Shown: positions 10,362 through 20,600 of the stretch, piece after piece
How the letters are laid out: each line of letters starts with the position of its first letter
Position numbering within the stretch: position 1 is the stretch's first letter
NCBI GenBank assembly: GCA_000727475.1
Contig: KL647302.1
Coordinates: 933,449-997,448, forward strand
Source: Sarcocystis neurona
Taxonomy: Eukaryota > Apicomplexa > Conoidasida > Eucoccidiorida > Sarcocystidae
DNA length: 64,000 bases
Direction of reading: 5' to 3'
The notes under the pieces: model-generated
Database searches by the model: none
What the model saw: only the letters and a program-made list of their open reading frames with translations
Told to the model about the DNA's origin: nothing
Program-made: the position numbers and the translations under genes

Positions 10362-11963
10362 ATGAAGGAGGAGACGCGAAGAGAAGCAGATCGCCCGTCG
10401 CAAGCAGCAGGACAGTTAGGGGTTGTTGCGGAGAACGAGGAGAGGGAGCAGCAGCAGCAGCTGGAAGACGAAGACGACTTCGACCTGTATGAGGGCATCG
10501 ACGCGTCAGACCACCTGCTGTGCGGGGCTGTCGGGCCTGAAGGGCCGGGCAGCAGCGGCGGCGGGAGCGGCCGCGCACCGGCCTCGGTGGAGGCGCTCCC
10601 CGACGGAGTGTGGGGTGGGGATGCTGCTGCTGCAGCAGGCGGAAGCGGGACGGAGGCGCAGGAGGAGGAAGCAGCAGCAGGGGCGGCGGCGGCCTTCACG
10701 CGCAGCGGCGCAGAACGACTGAGAGCTGCGGAGGAATTCAGCCGCGGCGGAAGGGCGGGCCCTGCAGCAGCAGCCGCAGGGTCGAATTTCGTTGATAAGG
10801 AAGACGCTCAAGGGGAGGGGGAGGACCTGGGAGAAGAAGAAGAAGAGGGCGCGTCGGTGCTGCTCGCGAGTCTGGGGGCGGCCGGTCCGGCAGCGCCAGC
10901 AGGAGCGGGAGCAGGAGCAGGAGAACCGAAGGGAAGCAGCAGTAGCAGCAGCTACGGCAGTGCCGGTCGACGAGCTGCTGCAGGTGGCACCGACGGCGGC
11001 AGCTACGGCAGCGCAGCAGCAGCAGCCTTCCACCGCAGGCAGCAGCCGCTACGAGGGGGCAGACACCCCCACCTCCACATCAGCAGCAGCCGCCGGAAAT
11101 TCGGCGCCGGCAGCCGCTACGACGCCTCTGTGTTTCGCTGCATCGGTAAGGATCCTCATATATATATGTTTGCGGAGTCGTTTCTTCAATGCCTATATAC
11201 ATCTGCATATATGTACACGCATGGTACACCCGTACACACATTTAGAGACGAGTATATTATCTATTGGATTGTCCCTCCCCACATTAATATTCCTCTGTGT
11301 GTGTGTGTACGTCTTCGTATGTAGAATTATGTTGCTCGGATGCATATATATGTATATATATACACGCATATCTGCCTATAGATATATATGTGGGTTTGCA
11401 TGTGTGTGTGTGTGTGTATCCATATGTGCGTGTATGAACGCCCAGTGTTTTGTACCCACAACACTGGCGCTGGTCATCTTCGTACGCATGTGAAGAGCGA
11501 GACGCAGTGAGGCTTCCGGTTCTTCCGCCGAGAAGGGCGCAGGGGAGGCGACGCATGCATAGCGAAAGCGGGACAACATATGCAACGCGAGGCACTCACG
11601 TACACACACACACACATGCGTATCTTGATGCGGGTAGTGGGTTTGTCATTTTGTCGTCTTCTCTGTTCCCCACCACTTCCTTGTCTGTGCTTCTCTCGGT
11701 TTGAAGTGCGTTCCTCGTCCCTTCGCTTCTCCGGCTTGGACGGCGTGGCTTCCATTCTGCTGCCTTCGTCATGGGGTGCGTCCTCCGGATTCGAGAGCGG
11801 CGCGTCCACGCACGCGTGCAAGTGCGGCAGAGACGTTCCCCTTCTCGCTGGCGGGGACGGAGGTGTATCTGCTCGCCTGCGGCGGCGGTCGTGGGTCCCC
11901 GCGTGTGTGGCTGTGTGTGTGGGTTGCTCCCAGCAGTTCTCTACACGTCCGACAGGGGGACGG
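10362..11963 (+). CDS. Acidic Ala/Gly-rich protein, first two exons
   Basis: Exon 1 (10362-11145) starts at an ATG giving MKEETRREADRPSQAAG. It continues through an acidic motif (EDEDDFDLYEGIDASDHLL), Ala/Gly-rich linkers, a Glu run and a Ser/Gly-rich part, and ends at TCG followed by GTAAGG. The intron is microsatellite-filled. Exon 2 (11707-11963) begins after TTTGAAG and ends CGG followed by GTGAGG. The phases agree (1 nt left by exon 1, 2 nt supplied by exon 2), giving a Ser/Gly-rich continuation (RSSSLRFSGLDGVASILLP). The 3' end lies beyond 11963 and is not resolved. The ATG could instead follow an acceptor directly upstream. Another frame (QEREQEQENRREAAVAAATA) is also open at about 10890-11145. 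No known domain; the acidic N-terminus suggests a protein-interaction role at most. Confidence 0.6.
11150..11690 (+). repeat. Microsatellite-filled intron
   Basis: TATATG/TGTG arrays between the GTAAGG donor at 11146 and the acceptor at 11706 make up most of the intron. Confidence 0.75.
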
Positions 11964-12660
11964 GTGAGGTGATATGCAGGGAATGTGGCGGTCCTGTTCC
12001 GGAACGTCGTGCGTGCACACAAATGTTGCCGCGGTGGACCGCGTCTGCATGCGCCTATTCTGTGCTGGTATGCACCGCTGCTGTTGCTGCTGCTGCTGCG
12101 GCAGCCTGTAGTCTGTCTGTCATTCGTTTGGGATCGCTGCACACGCGGACGTCGCCGTGCGGCCCAGCAGCCGTAGCAGCAGCAGCTTGCCGGGGGGAGC
12201 GGCAGTTCGCGGCTGCATGTGGGGAGCAGCAGCGGCACACCGGCTTCCCCGCTGCTGTGACCTGAGCGCAACAGGCGCCACGTCCTCGGCAGTCGTCTCC
12301 ACAGGGCTGCTGTCTCGCACGCCCCGCGGGCCACGGGCAGCAGCACAGAGGTGCAGAGCGTCAACAACAGCTAGCCACCCGAGCTGCATGCACAAGGGTG
12401 CTGTTGTTTTCGGTTGTGAGACGACTGCAGGAACAGCAGCAGCAGCAGAAAGAAACAGAGAGAGAGGGGTACTGCAGCAGCGGCGGGGCGGACAGTCAGG
12501 AGCACCACGGCAGCAGCAGGTAGCTTCGCAGCAGCAGCAGGTGCCTTTGTAGCTGCAGCGACAGGAGAAGTCGCTTGAAAAAGCAACAAACGGTGAAGTT
12601 GCTGCAGCAGGACGGCCACGAGGAGGAGCAGCAGTGACGGCGGAGGCAGTGGGAGGAAGT
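11964..12660. other. GC-rich tract with GCA/GCT runs, gene content unresolved
   Basis: Downstream exons of the plus gene are expected here. Gln/Ala-rich plus frames are open, for example ERGVLQQRRGGQSGAPRQQQ near 12460. The minus strand also reads plausibly at 11700-11900 (EKRRDEERTSNREKHRQ). I cannot choose between them. About 12660-12780 is AT-richer, with no exon seen. Confidence 0.4.
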
Positions 12661-13019
12661 AGAAGCCAGGATCTTTGTATCTATCGATCTACTGTTATTA
12701 ACTGACTTGCCTATTGATCCACATACTCGACTTCTCTATGTACGAATCGTTCTATCTCTGACAGGAATTAACTGTTTTACCGGTGTAGCCCTGCCTGGGT
12801 GCTGCGCGTGGTGCTGCTTTGTGTGCAGAGGTGCCGCTGTTTCTGGGGCCGCCGCCTCCGCTGCCACCTCTCGAGCCGAGTGAAGCAGCGCCGCATGCAA
12901 ACAGCAGCACCACGTTGCTGGTCTCCGGGCTTTCTCTGGTAGGTGCACCTCCGAAGGAAGTTTTCCTCTAAAGCCAAACCACGGGCCGGCGTGCATCTCG
13001 AAGAATTATATTTGCAGGG

Positions 13020-13245
13020 ATACACATATATATACATATATGCCTATCTCCCCGTATATATGTAAGTAAATACATATATATGTATATATATATGTATCCC
13101 TGTACATGTGTAAGTACGTGTACACAACTATACATATCTGTTTTTATCTGTACCTTAGTATGTACTTATATATATATGTACATCTTGTATGTGTGTGTGT
13201 TAATAGACGTGTGTAGATGTATGTATGTGTACGTAGGTGTGTACG
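13020..13245. repeat. TA/TG microsatellite block
   Basis: TATATATG/TGTATG repeats separate the 3' end of the minus-strand gene at 13248 from upstream plus-strand sequence. Confidence 0.85.
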
Positions 13246-13247
13246 TA

Positions 13248-14112
13248 CTAGGTCTCCATGAAGGAGAGTTGCAACAATTCCTGTGGAAGAGCGCGGTGTT
13301 GCTTCGCCCGTCGTTCCCGCTGCTGCTCTGCAGCGCAATGCCCCTTTTTCTCCTCTGCGGCTCCCCTCTCGATAGTCGTCTCTTGTTTCGTAGCCTCTGC
13401 CCTCTGTGTCTCCGTGGGAACAGCAGCAGCTGCGACCTTGCTGAAGAGGAGCTGCGACTTTGCAGTATCTGCTGCAGGTCGCGCTGCTGTCCCCTGCTCC
13501 TCCGGCACACATGCGTTGCTGCGTCTCCTCAGGCTCGCCGGAGCGCATTTTTCTGCCTGCTGCGCTTCAGAAAGAAGTCCTGCTGCTGCCTGTTTCGGGA
13601 GAAGTGTTGCAGGCGATTGCTGCTGCGAGCGTCAGGTGGTGCCTCCTGCTGCCTTTCTCCGCCTCGCACACGTGTATCGCGCATGCCTTGTTACTGCTGA
13701 AGTTCCGCTTCGGGTTATCTGTCGTGTCACTGGCGCTGCTGGTGCTTACTTTGGGCTGCGTTCTCGTCACAGAGCCTGCCTTGCATCTCTGTGCTGCGCT
13801 GTCCTTGTCCTCCTTCTGTTCCTTCTCCTCCTCCTGTCGCACTTGCTGCCGCTGCTGGGCCGCATGCGTCTGCAAGGGGTGCTGCTCTTCTCCTGCTGCG
13901 CCTCTGCGTCCTGAGGAGGGGGCGACCACTTGCTGCAGCTGTCTCAAGAGTCAACCTGCAGCACTTCCTGTGGGCAGCTGCTGCTCTCTCCATGCGTCGC
14001 ATCACGCGGCCGTTCTGCAGCTGACCCCGGACCTGTGCGACAGCTGGTGCTGCTGACATGCTGCTGCTGCTGATATGCTGCTGCTGCTCGTCTGCCTCCG
14101 GGGTTGCTGTGA
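13248..14112 (-). CDS. Lys/Glu/Gln-rich protein, C-terminal exons
   Basis: Three coding blocks are visible. Block one begins at about 14112 after a strong acceptor (CTCTTTCTCTCACAG) and reads PEADEQQQHISSSSMSAAPA, then RVMRRMERAAAAHRK. Block two (about 13947-13570) is charged and non-repetitive (QRQQVRQEEEKEQKEDKDSA, then NPKRNFSSNKACAIHVCEAE). Block three (about 13510-13248) contains TQRAEATKQETTIERGAAEE and ends in a TAG, followed directly by microsatellite. Exact junctions between blocks are not fixed. The composition suggests a coiled-coil or disordered protein. The intron upstream of block one contains microsatellite sequence; more exons are expected on its 5' side. Confidence 0.6.
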
Positions 14113-14298
14113 GAGAAAGAGTTGCATACATTCACAGGTACATCTGCATGCGTATCTATGTGTGTGTGTATGTTTGCATGTGTATATATATGTATGTGTA
14201 TGCTTATGTTCTTTCCTGTCTTGTGTATAACCGCTTTTTATTTATGTGTAAACACGTGTGGAAGGCTGACTTCTGGACCTGTGCTGCTGCTGCTGCAG

Positions 14299-16001
14299 TG
14301 GCAAACGGACGTCTCCGTTCGAGATGTTGCTGCGCAGTTCGGGCGCATCCGCGGCCTGCGGATTTTCTCCGCCACTGCAGGAGGGGGAGGGCATTCTGCA
14401 GGGTAAGACCAGCAGGAGCAGAAGAAGCAGCAGCAGCGCCCGCGGCAGCAGCAGCAGCAGCCGCAAACGCACCAACTGCCGCCACAGAAGCAGGTGCAGC
14501 AGTAGCAGCAGCAGAAGCAGCACCCCTGCTTCTGCGGGTGAAACAGATGCAGCCGACGCACAAGGGACAGACAAAACGTCGGCACCAGAAGGAACAGCAG
14601 TATCAGTAGATCCCGGGGTTTAAGGGAAGCAGCGGCAACGTGGTAAACATAGTCGGCATGCGCGTCAGTAGGCGCCAGAAAACGCACCAGAGGCAGGTGA
14701 AAGAGGCTGAGCAGACGCAGCAGCAGCAGCCGCAGAAGGTGAACAGCAGATATAGTGACCGAATAGCGGAGAAACAGAAAAAGTAGCAGCGACATACGTC
14801 ACGCAGAAGTGGCGCTGCAGGGGCAACGGGAACAGAGGGGCTAAGCGCCAGAGGTGGCAACTCAGCGATAGCAGCAGTTGACTTCGTCGCAGCGCCAGAC
14901 GCAGGAGCTGCTGACGCACATACGTGCCTGTGAGTGACTCAGGTTTGTCGCAGCCTCACCTGCTCCTGCAGTCGACAAACACCTCACCTGGTACAACAGC
15001 AGGGAAACGTAGAAGGATCGAACCGTGCGCTTCGGCAAGAGCAGGAGAAGCAGCAGGAGCAGCAGCGACACAGAAGGCAGAAGCAGCAGCGACACCAGAA
15101 GGAAAAGCAGCAGCGACCGGAGAGGCAGAAGTGGCAGCGACAGCAGAAACCGGGGAAGTCGAGGGGGCGACGGCATGCCCGGGACAGCGAGGCCAGTAGC
15201 AGTGGCGCATGAAGAGAAACGTAGCGATAGCAGGGGACGTTATTTGCAGAGGAGCGGCCGTGAACGCACTCCTGGAATATGGTGGGCAGATTTCGTAGAG
15301 GAGGAGGAGGCGCAGTCGTGCGCTGCGAAACAGCGAGAAGCGTGAGACTGCTGGATTGTCTGAAAAAGTTGGAACAGCAGCGCGCGTCTGTCTCGTCTCT
15401 CGGTCTCTCTCCCCGTGGTGGTGTCTCCGCTGTTTTTTTGGCTTCCGAGGCTTCTTCCTAATTTGTGACTTTTCCCTTCCGCAGTGGATTTTCCTGCGTG
15501 CTGCTGTATATCCGAACGGGGCTGCCGCTGCTGCAGTCCCTGGCGCTGATTGAGGAAGCCGCTGTTGCTGCGACGCAGTGCTGCTGCTCTGCGCGTTGGT
15601 GGGACGCGCAGGCGCGCGTCTTCGGCTACGGGTGGTGCGCGGCTCCCGCAACTGCCTTGTACGCGGCTCGTCTATTCTGCAGTTTACGCATCCTTTCTCT
15701 ACTTCTGTCACTGCTGCCGTCGAGGTACACACGTTTCTCTACGCCTGCTGCTTCTGCTGCTGCCGGCGTACGCCCAGGTTTCTCTCCTGCTGCTGCTGCT
15801 CAGGTTTCTGTACGTCTGCTGCTGCTGCAGGTGTGCGCGTGTTTTCGGGGGTGGCGGCTGCTCTACGCCGCTGTCCCTTCTGCTGTGTATCTGCCCAGCT
15901 TGTTTGTGTTGCGGTGTACGTACAGCGTGGCGTTGCTGCAGTACGTGGCCACCGCGGAGGCGGACCGTGCCCTCACAGCGGCAGGACTTGCACAAGCGTA
16001 A
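14299..16001 (+). CDS. Hydrophobic Cys/Leu-rich protein, C-terminal exons
   Basis: Exon 14299-14402 has an acceptor ending GCTGCAG and a GTAAGA donor. It encodes DVSVRDVAAQFGRIRGLRIF, which faintly resembles part of an RNA-binding RRM fold. Exon 15485-16001 follows a pyrimidine-rich acceptor (CTTTTCCCTTCCGCAG) and ends in TAA. It encodes two or more hydrophobic stretches (APATALYAARLFCSLRILSL; AVYLPSLFVLRCTYSVALLQ) and a short polar tail. The phases of these exons fit a direct join (GG plus T). An Arg/Ser-rich plus-strand frame between them (15025-15345: RSSSDTEGRSSSDTRRKSSS) may be a further exon or a CAG-repeat shadow. A membrane protein is likely if the long exon is right; the RRM likeness is weak. 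Confidence 0.5.
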
Positions 16002-16269
16002 GCACTCCTGTCCAACCGACTCAGCAGCAGTTCATTTGCGTGGACCATCGTCTGTGTGTACCTAGAGAGCTCGTGATTAGGTGTACCTGCGCAAGGCATC
16101 TGTAACTAAAGAGAGGGACAAACAAGTTTTGCTGCCGGACAGACTCTGTCCAAACCACCAGGAGACGACAGGGGAACTGCTGCGCATGCGTGCCTGTTCG
16201 TCACCGGTGCTGCTGCTGCTGCTGACATCGCGACACTCACCTTGGAACGATTGCAGCCGACACATACGT

Positions 16270-17030
16270 CTACATCTATACCTGTCTGCATATACCTTTA
16301 CAAATATACATACATATATATACAAACATACATATATATATATATATATATGTGTATACCGGCACTTTTTAGGGCGTAAGTAAACGCAGGCGCTGTGGGT
16401 CGTCTTCTCGCCAGGTTTGTCTGCACTGTCTCTTCTGTGGAACGAAGAGTGGAAGATTTGTTCACCATGTGAAAAAGTAGGCAGGAGGGCCTTATCCGTA
16501 TCGTTGGGCTTCTCCATCGCTAATCGAATGATACGTATTATACATATATATATATACGTGTTGTTGAGACACATAGATACATGTGCCCATGTAACAAAGC
16601 GGGGATGCAGTAGTAGAAGGTATTATATGATTGTAGGGACAGCCACAAGAATCCTATAATGCGTGAACCGCATATGCACAGATGTGTGTATGTGTGTATG
16701 TGTATATAGACACATATGCATGTGTGTGGACACTTCGTGCAGTAGCGTCACCTAGGGATCCTACAGCGAACACGGAAGGCAGGAGAACAAGGGGTTCACA
16801 TACCAGACTTGAGACGTCAGCAGATATGCTGCCGCGATCTGTCGCCCAACGGGCAGCAAAGAAATGTAGTCGCACGTGTATGTGTGTGTTCCTAGCCAAC
16901 GTTAGAGGCATACATATATATATGTGTGTATGTATAAACGCACGCGTGTAGAGAGATATGCGTACGTGTGCACATTACATATATATATGTATATAGAGAA
17001 AGAGAGGTGGGGATGAATACGTACGTATAA
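16270..17030. repeat. Microsatellite spacer
   Basis: TA/TG arrays occur at about 16300-16350, 16535-16560, 16680-16730 and 16905-17000. No exon is supported between 16002 and about 17630. Confidence 0.8.
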
Positions 17031-17637
17031 AACGTTTGTCGTCGTACATGTTTGTCTGTATTTTCGTCTCGCTGTGTCTCTCTGTCTCTCTCCATATATT
17101 TATGTCAATAAAGGAGGCACCGTTTTCGTCCGTGTGGGCGTATGAGGACGCAGCAGCACTGCGGTGGGCATTCTGCGCGTTCGACGTTCCACCGCGTTCG
17201 TCTGTTGCCTTTCTCCGTCTCTTTTTTCCGTCTCCTGTTCATGATGCACTGCCGTAGTTTGTCGTGGTCCGCGTCTGGCAGCGGCAGATGTTTTGACGTC
17301 TGTGCTGCCTCCTCGACACCAACCTCGAGCGTCTGTATCTGCTTGCACCTCCATTTGTACATACGTATATCTATACGGAAGCAGATAGACGTCGATGTGT
17401 CTACATCAACGTCCACGACGCTTGGGTGCCTTCACGCGTATATAGGTATACTCACACAAATCGATGGTCCGTGCAGGGGACTGCGGTCTCCCCTCTCTTT
17501 GAAGAGTGTCTGCTTTACGTTTAGACGACGACGCAGCGCGGCTTGGGCAGCAGCAGTACGCAGAAGTGGTGGTCGTCTGCAGGCCCTGCGCGTATAGTGT
17601 CCTGCATCACACATGTTTGTGCGTGCCCGTATATCAG

Positions 17638-20600
17638 TATACGTCCTTGTGGAGTACCCTGAATTGTCTGTGCACGAATGTTTGCTGCCGAAGCGTAAGC
17701 CGCGCGTCTTTTTCGATGAAAGACAGACGGGCCTGAGTCGGCGCGTCCCGGTGGAGACGATTTCCTGCACGTCCTGCCAACTGTGCTACGAATAGACGTG
17801 TGGGCGCAGCAGGTCGCGAGGGCAGTGTGCCACGTTCTACGAACAAGTGACCCTCCACTGGTGTGCGGGAGATTGTCGCTGTTGCAGACTGCAAGCGGAG
17901 CAGACGAAAGCTGGACGTCAAGTGTCTGTTCAGCGGCTGCCGGCGCTTCTCACAGCGGCTCTGGAGGACAGCACGAGCGCCTACAGCAGCAGGAACGACA
18001 GCACCAGCAGCGGCGGAGGAGGAGGTGGGGAGCCTCTGCTGCACTGGAGCCGGGGAGCGCCTGTCCCGCAGTCAATCGTAAGGAGTTGCGCGCTGCATTT
18101 CCTTTATCACGTACCAGCCACTGCGCCACGTGCCCGCGCCTACTTCTTCTCTGCGCTGCTCGGCGGACAGCAGCAGACTCTCTGGCTGTTGTTTCGGTTC
18201 GCCTGTACAGCTGAAAGCGACTCTCGATCCTCGTGCGTCTATGGCTCGCTGCGCTGTTTCTTACCGGGCAGTGCCATACTCCTGCTGTATTCCCGGCCGC
18301 AACGCTCTTCTACGGCGACGTTCCTCCTACGAGTCTTCTGCCGGTCGCTGCTCGCTTTGACAGAGCCGTAGTGTCTGTACACTTGAGTGTTTCCTCTGTG
18401 CCGGGTGTACCGACACCGGCTGCATGTCGTCTGTCTGTGGATGCACGTGCAAGCGTGCCCACGTGGCGTACGTACACCGCAGTGCGGTGTCCTGTGTTGT
18501 GATGGAGCTGATGTATGTGTACAACACGAACACTTTCAGAACGAGCTAGTGTCTACGTTCGTCAGTGTGTTGCGTCCAGGTGTACGTACACCTGAATATC
18601 GCCACTCGCAATTTTCGCTGGATGTACACGTGACAGGGCTTCCGTACGCAGTGGTGCTGTGCTGGAACACTCGGGTGTCCGTAGAGCAGCGCTGCCTGTC
18701 GGTCTTCGTATGTCTGCAGTGTACACGCAATGAGTGGACGCATTCCTTTGTTTGCCTGACGTTTTGCGCGCGTGTCCGACTTCGCATGCAGTTAAACCAA
18801 ATTTTTGCTCTTGCCGGCCACCTTCCCCGCATCAGTAGCCTCCAGCCGCCGCCTTCTGCCCCCAGCAGCAAAACCGATTCTCCTCCAGTCGGCGAGAATA
18901 AGGACCAAGGACCGCCAGGAACAGCAGCGCCGACGGAAGAGGCCGCGGGAGCGCCACGAGCAGCAGCGGCACTTCAAACAGGTGCAGCAAAAGAACGGGC
19001 AGCGACACCACCTTCTTCATGCCAACAGGAGTCGATGGTGAAGCCGGAGGAGCAGCAGGGCCCCCCGGCACCTTTTGGTCTGGCGCGGACGCTGTAAGTG
19101 TTCTTTTTGTCGGACTGCCCTCTATCCTTTGGCGTCGAGGTTCTGTCTTCTTCCCTTCCTTTGTTTGGGTTCCTGCTGAGCAGCGTATGGCTCTGTCTCT
19201 TGCTGCTACTGAGCAGCCTGCTGCACGAATCTGCCTCGCGTTCTCCTGCTGGGATTTGTCGCAGGCTGCGGCCGGCCCTACCATTTTGCGTTCCTCAGTT
19301 GGGCTCCTCTCCCACGTGAAGCCTGTCTAAGTCTTATTTCGGTGTTGTGCTGCTGCTGTTGGTGGTGCTGCTGCTGCTGCGAAGAGAGAAGTGTGCTCCA
19401 GTCTTCGCTACTGCGTGCCGAGGAAACCTGCACAGACAGAGTCCGTATCTATTTGTATAAATACACATATATACATACGCGCGTCTGTGTATGTTCCTTG
19501 GTGTAGACGTATCTATGTGGGCGTGCGTGGATATGTGCGGATGTATCTATGGAAGTGCACGCCGAACTACTTCACTGATACGTCTCGTCGACTGCGCTTT
19601 TCGCGCGTTTCCTGTGCGTTTTTGCGCGTCCCCTGCTCGTCCTTTGCTGTTGCTCCACTTTCACTTCTGTCGCGTCTTCGCATGAGCTGCTGCACTGCTG
19701 CCTCTCGCAGCGACTTGTTGACGCTGGTGATCTGCTGTTGCTGAAAAAGCGCCCCGCCACGGCTCCAGTGCTGCTGCTGTGCTGTGTTGGCACTGCTGAT
19801 GTTGTAGCGCTGCTGCATCTGCGTCGGGCTGCTGTCAATTTGCTCGTCACCCCGCGTGTCTCCCGCTGGCCACGTTTTACGGGGCTGAGAGTAGAACTCT
19901 TTGTACAATGGCTGTTTTTGCGGTCTCTTTTCTTCTCTTTAAGGCCACTGCTCTTGCTACGGATGCGGCGGGTCATGCTGCGCGCCGCTGCACACAAATC
20001 CCCCGGCCTGTCTTTTCCGCGGGTGCTCCTTCCATCCTCTCCTGCTGTGTTTCTCCTTGACTGTACATGTGTGTGCACGTATACGTACTTATGTACGTGT
20101 ATATATATATCAGTTTCTTTGTATTTGAGCATGTGTGTACATCTATTTAATATGCGTGTATGTGTGTGCGTGTGACTGATGGAGGGAGGACACGCGTTCA
20201 CCTGCCTGCTCTTTATTACGTGTGCGTGTGGGTGTATTCCCCAGTGCCCACCTGCGTCGTATAGGTGGCGGTATAGGAAGGTCGTGCCTCCACAGATATA
20301 CAGGCATATATGTGTGTATCTAGAGGGAGACGCGTATGCTTGTATCCTACTGCGTCCCTGTCTGCGTCTCACTTCTTCCTGGGTGTCTCGGTCTACACAC
20401 AAGTCTAGCTTTTCTGACAAAACAGACGGGCGGCGAGAGGAGATCTGCAGGCACGTACAGGCGATGGTGTCACGCATCTGCCTGTATATTAACCTCGATT
20501 TCTGCTTCATGTGTGTGGGAGTGCAGGTGGGAAGGGCCATCAGAGGCGCGTGAGTCTCTGTCTGCAGTATCATCTTGCTTGCCCTGCCGTGGCGCTGCAC

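Noticed and set aside
10857..10893. A 37-base intron joining two frames in the 10.4-11.1 kb exon
   Set aside because: The first frame stays open to the GTAAGG donor and joins exon 11707-11963 in the correct phase without it.
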